A stretch of 64,000 nucleotides of DNA from JBNKVT01 sp050299335 (GTDB lineage Bacteria; Pseudomonadota; Alphaproteobacteria; Rhodobacterales; Rhodobacteraceae), in the NCBI GenBank assembly GCA_050299335.1, contig JBNKVT010000008.1, positions 62,001-126,000 on the forward strand. The letters run 5' to 3'. The translations under genes and the position numbers were made by a program. The notes under the pieces are model-generated. The model was not told the DNA's origin and searched no databases. It saw nothing but the letters and a program-made list of their open reading frames with translations. Shown here one piece after another: positions 60,463 to 64,000 of the stretch (the first letter of the stretch is position 1; the number at the start of each line of letters is the position of its first letter).

Positions 60463-60675
60463 ATGGCACAAGACTGGATGATAGACATACTGACGGACAT
60501 CCGGCAATACGCGCAAAAAAACGCGATGCTGGAGTTGGCAGAACATCTCGACGACGCGATCTTCGTCGCCGCGCATGAACTTAAGACCGCCACCGTGAGT
60601 AGTGACGCACTGAGTGGCCATGACGACGCGACTGGAGAGTTTCATAGACCGGCTGCAGAGCACGAGCTCGTTTGA
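60463..60675 (+). CDS. Small protein upstream of and overlapping luxR
   Basis: The 70-residue protein starts MAQDWMIDILTDIRQYAQKN and continues LELAEHLDDAIFVAAHELKTA. Short helical proteins like this are found immediately upstream of LuxR-type regulators in Rhodobacterales. The 3' third overlaps the luxR start by about 55 bases, implying coupled expression. Function unknown; it may modulate the LuxR protein. Confidence 0.72.
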   Translation: MAQDWMIDILTDIRQYAQKNAMLELAEHLDDAIFVAAHELKTATVSSDALSGHDDATGEFHRPAAEHELV

Positions 60676-61333
60676 AGACCTCCAGTTCCTGATCGAAAAT
60701 CTCCGCGACATCTACCAGATCGAACACGCCGTCTATCATTTCGTCGGCTCCGGCGGCGATCAATATGCCGCGCTGACATACACACCCGAATGGGTGGATC
60801 ACTATATCGAAGAGCAATACCAACGGGTCGATCCGGTCGTTCTCGGCGCGCTTCGCCGCTTCCACCCGATGGACTGGAAAGAGCTTGACTGGTCCACGCC
60901 GGTCCGCCGCAATTTTCTGGGCGAGGCGGCTGATACCGGGGTCGGAAACCAGGGCTATTCCGTACCGATCCGCGGCCCGAACGGGCAGTTCGCGCTGTTT
61001 TCGATCAACGATAGGGCTAGCGACGAGGAATGGGAAAGGTTCACCAGAAGCAATGTCCGGGACATGCTCTTGATCTCGCATTACATCCATCTCTGCGCCG
61101 AGGATATCCGCGGCGCCTTGTTCGAAGACGAAACCATCGAACTCTCCCCGCGCGAACGCGATGTGCTGACGCTGCTGGGGCTTGGCATGTCGCGGGGACA
61201 GGCTTCGGACAAGCTGAAGATTTCCGAGCACACGTTCCGGGTCTATGTGGACACTGCCCGCCACAAGCTCGGGGCGCTGAACACTACCCATGCCGTCGCG
61301 GCGGCCATGTCGCGCGGGCTGATCTTGCTGTAG
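60620..61333 (+). CDS. LuxR-family quorum-sensing regulator (solo)
   Basis: The 237-residue protein has an autoinducer-binding domain (about 15-160) with the conserved acyl-homoserine-lactone pocket residues in YTPEWVDHYIEEQYQRVDPVV and DWKELDW. A C-terminal HTH (about 170-235) has LSPRERDVLTLLGLGMSRGQASDKLKISEHTFRVYV. ATG 60620 is used; GTG 60614 is possible. No luxI synthase is adjacent, so it is a solo or works with a distant synthase. The upstream CtrA box suggests cell-cycle regulator control. Confidence 0.9.
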   Translation: MTTRLESFIDRLQSTSSFEDLQFLIENLRDIYQIEHAVYHFVGSGGDQYAALTYTPEWVDHYIEEQYQRVDPVVLGALRRFHPMDWKELDWSTPVRRNFLGEAADTGVGNQGYSVPIRGPNGQFALFSINDRASDEEWERFTRSNVRDMLLISHYIHLCAEDIRGALFEDETIELSPRERDVLTLLGLGMSRGQASDKLKISEHTFRVYVDTARHKLGALNTTHAVAAAMSRGLILL

Positions 61334-61582
61334 GTCCGCCCCTGTCCCGACCACGTATCGTCAGCCCCCGCCGTCCGGGCCGCCCCTCCAACCGGACAAG
61401 CGCCGCGCGGACATCTTCCCGCCGGAAGCGACCGAACGGCGCGGCGATATCGTAAGCCGCTGTCTGCCGCGCCTTGATCGGGATAGGTGATTTCGCGGGC
61501 CACGACCTTCTTCTGGATTGAGCCACAGGGCGCTATGGGTCCATCATGGCCATCGATTCCGCGTGTTGTGGGGAGAACCGCC

Positions 61583-63199
61583 ATGAACAATCCCGATCCA
61601 TTGGCCCGGAACGCCGCCAATCACACGGTGCTTTCGCCCTTGTCCTTCCTCAGGCGATCGGCCTCGGTCTTCCCGTCCAGGACCTCGGTCATCTACGGCC
61701 CCCGCCGCTACACCTGGTCCGAGACCTATACCCGCTGCCGCCGCCTGGCCTCGGCGCTCAGGCAGGCGGGGCTCGGCAAGGGTGACACGGTGGCGATCAT
61801 GGCGGTGAACACGCCGGAAATCTACGAGGCGCATTTCGGAGTGCCGATGGCCGGCTGTGTGCTGAACACGCTGAACACGCGGCTGGACGGGGCGGGGCTG
61901 GCCTATATCCTCGATCATGCCGACGCGAAGCTGCTGATCACCGACACCGAATTCGCCCCCGCCGTGACCGAGGCGCTGGCTTCGCTGGGGCGCGATCTGC
62001 CGGTGATCGACATTCTCGACGCCGAGGGACCAGGCGGCGAGCGGCTGGGGGCGGAGGACTACGAGGCCTTCATTGCCCGTGGCGACCCAGAGTTTGCCTG
62101 GGAACAGCCCGGCGACGAATGGGACACGATCAGCATCAACTATACCTCCGGCACCACCGGCAACCCCAAGGGGGTCGCCTACCACTATCGCGGCGCATAC
62201 CTGAATGCCGTCAACAACGCCATGGAATGGTCGATGCCGATGCATCCCGTCTATCTCTGGACCCTGCCGATGTTCCATTGCAACGGCTGGTGTTTTCCCT
62301 GGACAGTGGCGGCGAAGGCCGGGACCAATATCTGCCTCAGGAAGGTCACCCCGGCCGCCATCTACGACGCCATCGCCGATCACGGCGTCGACCATATCTG
62401 CGGCGCCCCCATCGTGCTAGGCTTCATGATCAATGCCGCCGAGGCTGAGCGCCGCGCCTTCTCCCATGCCTGCAAGGTCATGACCGCCGCCGCCCCGCCT
62501 CCGGCGGCGGTGCTGCAGAAGATGCAGGAACAGGGCTTCGACGTCACCCATGTCTACGGGCTCACCGAGACCTACGGCCCGGCGGTCGTCTGCGCCTGGA
62601 ACCAGGACTGGAACGCCCTGCCCATCGAGGAACAGGCCTGCCTCAAATCCCGCCAGGGTGTGGCCTACCTGATGGAGGAGGAGGTCATGGTCGCCGACCC
62701 CGAGACCATGGCACCGGTCCCCCATGACGGCGAGACCATGGGCGAGATCATGTTCCGGGGCAATATCGTGATGAAGGGCTATCTGGCCAATCCGGATGCC
62801 ACGTCCGAGGCCTTCAAGGGCGGCTATTTTCACTCCGGCGACCTCGCCGTGGTCCAGCCCGACGGCTATATCCAGATCCGTGACCGCTCGAAGGACATCA
62901 TCATCTCGGGCGGCGAGAACATCTCCTCGATCGAAGTCGAAGGCGCGCTCTTCAAACATCCCGACGTCATGGCGGTGGCCGTGGTCGCCCGCCCGGACGA
63001 CAAATGGGGCGAGACCCCGTGCGCCTTCGTGGAATTGAAACCGGGTGCCACCACCACCGAAGCCGAGCTCATCGCCTTCGCCCGCGCCAACCTCGCCCAT
63101 TTCAAATGCCCCCGCACGGTGGTGTTCCGGGACCTTCCCAAAACCTCCACCGGCAAGATCCAGAAAGTGCCCCTGCGCAAAATCGCAAAGTCCCTCTGA
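61583..63199 (+). CDS. Acyl-CoA synthetase (AMP-forming, short/medium-chain type)
   Basis: The 538-residue ANL-superfamily enzyme has the P-loop YTSGTTGNPKGV near 210, YGLTETYGPAV and the HSGDLAVVQPDGYIQIRDRSKDIIISGGENISSIEVE stretch. The C-terminal lysine lies in TSTGKIQKVPLR. It activates a carboxylic acid to its CoA ester; sequence style resembles AlkK and plant AAE-type enzymes, so a medium-chain, branched or methylthio acid is possible. GGGGAG precedes ATG 61583. The 249-base gap after luxR shows no gene I can support. Confidence 0.92.
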   Translation: MNNPDPLARNAANHTVLSPLSFLRRSASVFPSRTSVIYGPRRYTWSETYTRCRRLASALRQAGLGKGDTVAIMAVNTPEIYEAHFGVPMAGCVLNTLNTRLDGAGLAYILDHADAKLLITDTEFAPAVTEALASLGRDLPVIDILDAEGPGGERLGAEDYEAFIARGDPEFAWEQPGDEWDTISINYTSGTTGNPKGVAYHYRGAYLNAVNNAMEWSMPMHPVYLWTLPMFHCNGWCFPWTVAAKAGTNICLRKVTPAAIYDAIADHGVDHICGAPIVLGFMINAAEAERRAFSHACKVMTAAAPPPAAVLQKMQEQGFDVTHVYGLTETYGPAVVCAWNQDWNALPIEEQACLKSRQGVAYLMEEEVMVADPETMAPVPHDGETMGEIMFRGNIVMKGYLANPDATSEAFKGGYFHSGDLAVVQPDGYIQIRDRSKDIIISGGENISSIEVEGALFKHPDVMAVAVVARPDDKWGETPCAFVELKPGATTTEAELIAFARANLAHFKCPRTVVFRDLPKTSTGKIQKVPLRKIAKSL

Positions 63200-63216
63200 C
63201 GAAGACAGCCCAAAAG

Positions 63217-63336
63217 CCCCTTCCTCCTTCTTACTAATACCTCCGGGGGGTCGCCATTGTCTGCGCCATTGGTCCGAGCGACAATGGCGACGGGGCGGAG
63301 CCCCCCGCGTGTCGGCCCGCCGAAGGCGGGGCGAAA
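63217..63336 (+). repeat. Dispersed intergenic element with three hairpins, copy 2
   Basis: This second copy matches 8303-8424. Stem 1 is TCGCCATTGTC (63251-63261) with GACAATGGCGA (63280-63290); the last is CCCGCC-GAA-GGCGGG (63316-63330). It again lies between two convergent genes (acyl-CoA synthetase and pterin dehydratase). Confidence 0.85.
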
Positions 63337-63346
63337 TCCCTGGCCC

Positions 63347-63640
63347 CTATCCCGCCAGCTTGTCCATCTTCCGCGCCAGTTTCACATCCAGCTCGGTCAG
63401 CCCCCCGGCATCATGGGTGGTGAGCTTTACCTCGACCCGATTGTAGACATTGCACCATTCGGGATGGTGGTTCATCTTCTCCGCCCTGAGCGCCACCATG
63501 GTCATGAACCCGAACGCCCCGGTGAAATCGGCAAAGCGAAACACCTTGCCCAGCGCGTCCCGCGCCTCATCCAGCACCCAACCCGCCGCCAGCAGCTCCG
63601 GCAACAGCCGGTCGCGCTCCTCCTTACTCAGCTTCTCCAT
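63347..63640 (-). CDS. phhB: Pterin-4a-carbinolamine dehydratase
   Basis: The 97-residue protein has the family signature EKMNHHPEWCNVYNRVEVKLTTHDAGGLTELD, containing the histidine pair and the Asp of the active site. It recycles tetrahydropterin for aromatic amino acid hydroxylase and is also found widely in bacteria without it. GGAGG precedes the ATG at 63640. It overlaps the end of the upstream GNAT gene by 17 bases. Confidence 0.93.
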   Translation of the reverse strand: MEKLSKEERDRLLPELLAAGWVLDEARDALGKVFRFADFTGAFGFMTMVALRAEKMNHHPEWCNVYNRVEVKLTTHDAGGLTELDVKLARKMDKLAG

Positions 63641-64000
63641 CCTTGCCCTCCTGAACCTTGCGGAACGGCCCGTATTCGGTGAGCACCTCGATCTCTTCAC
63701 CGATGGCGTTCCGCTCTGCCTGCAGGTATTGCGCGATCGCCTTGGCAAAACCCGGATCCGCCACCCAGTGCAAAGCATAGGTCTCCACCGGCAGATAGCC
63801 GCGGGCCAGCTTGTGCTCGCCCTGCGCCCCGGCTTCGACCCGACCCAGACCCTCACGGATCGCGTAGTCGATGGCCCGGTAGTAGCACAATTCGAAATGC
63901 AGGCAGCGGTGATCCTCGATACAGCCCCAGTAGCGGCCATAAAGCGTGTCCCGCCCGATGAAGTTCAGCGCCCCGGCTATCGGCCGCCCGTGCCGCTCAG
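63624..64000 (-). CDS. GNAT/FemAB-like (DUF482) protein, 5' truncated at the window edge
   Basis: About 124 C-terminal residues are present on the minus strand. They include LNFIGRDTLYGRYWGC, HRCLHFELCYYRAIDYAI and the hallmark RVEAGAQGEHKLARGYLPVETYALHWV, which is characteristic of the PF04339-type acyltransferase/peptidoglycan-bridge-like family. The N-terminal half lies beyond 64000. The frame stays open to the edge. It overlaps phhB by 17 bases, so the two are probably one operon. Confidence 0.88.
   Translation of the reverse strand, partial: ERHGRPIAGALNFIGRDTLYGRYWGCIEDHRCLHFELCYYRAIDYAIREGLGRVEAGAQGEHKLARGYLPVETYALHWVADPGFAKAIAQYLQAERNAIGEEIEVLTEYGPFRKVQEGKDGEAE

Noticed and set aside
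61284..61526. Small minus-strand frame between luxR and the acyl-CoA synthetase, considered as a luxI remnant
   Set aside because: It has no synthase motif, is mostly Arg-, Ala- and Gly-rich, and has no ribosome-binding site.

Overview
The window is high-GC DNA from an alphaproteobacterium, almost certainly a member of the Rhodobacterales (Rhodobacteraceae/Roseobacter group). Four things point there: a Tad (Flp) pilus locus with an OmpA lipoprotein where CpaD is expected; a gene pair whose first member belongs to the head-spike base family of the Rhodobacter gene transfer agent (Rcc01079 type); a LuxR regulator preceded by an overlapping small gene and a perfect CtrA box; and an orphan ImuA-like protein of the type seen in this order. 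No rRNA, tRNA, CRISPR array or insertion sequence was seen. The segment looks chromosomal.

Layout. 1-8 kb: end of a vWA protein; DedA, DUF4399 and Hsp20 genes; two tandem secreted trypsin-like proteases; pssA-psd (phosphatidylethanolamine synthesis); a DMT transporter; a DUF1508 gene coupled to a signal peptidase. 8.4-17 kb: a secreted 1100-residue vWA protein with nine Ig-like repeats, a TerC-family protein, an ornithine decarboxylase with a structured leader, a HAD-UbiA fusion and a lytic transglycosylase. 17.5-31.4 kb: the Tad locus (two pilins, cpaB, cpaC, OmpA lipoprotein, cpaE, cpaF, tadB, tadC, two TadD-like lipoproteins, prepilin peptidase), then a polytopic membrane protein and an AAA ATPase. 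The pilins are separated from the machinery genes by a strong intrinsic terminator.

31.5-42.3 kb: a GGDEF-EAL receptor in an operon with a PhnD-type periplasmic binding protein; an HNH nuclease resembling McrA-like restriction enzymes, joined to pepF; surE-pcm-LytM factor; carbonic anhydrase; an orphan ImuA-like gene. 42.3-46.6 kb: a periplasmic PaoABC-type molybdenum hydroxylase operon ending in a 52-residue membrane protein. 46.8-55.8 kb: polysaccharide genes (ABC-2 permease, cysQ, kdsB, galU and four glycosyltransferases). 55.8-64 kb: accA, the spike pair, creD, the LuxR module, an acyl-CoA synthetase, a pterin dehydratase and a truncated GNAT gene.

How they fit together: much of the window concerns the cell surface (Tad pili, capsule or LPS sugars, spikes that in Rhodobacter bind capsule, c-di-GMP signalling, CtrA and quorum sensing), which suggests a coordinated surface and lifestyle switch. 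The most unusual observations are a dispersed intergenic element with three hairpins and compensatory changes between its two copies (8.3 kb and 63.2 kb), the PhnD/GGDEF-EAL pair, the heptad-repeat protease tail, the McrA-like HNH gene, and the small gene hidden at the end of the molybdenum hydroxylase operon.
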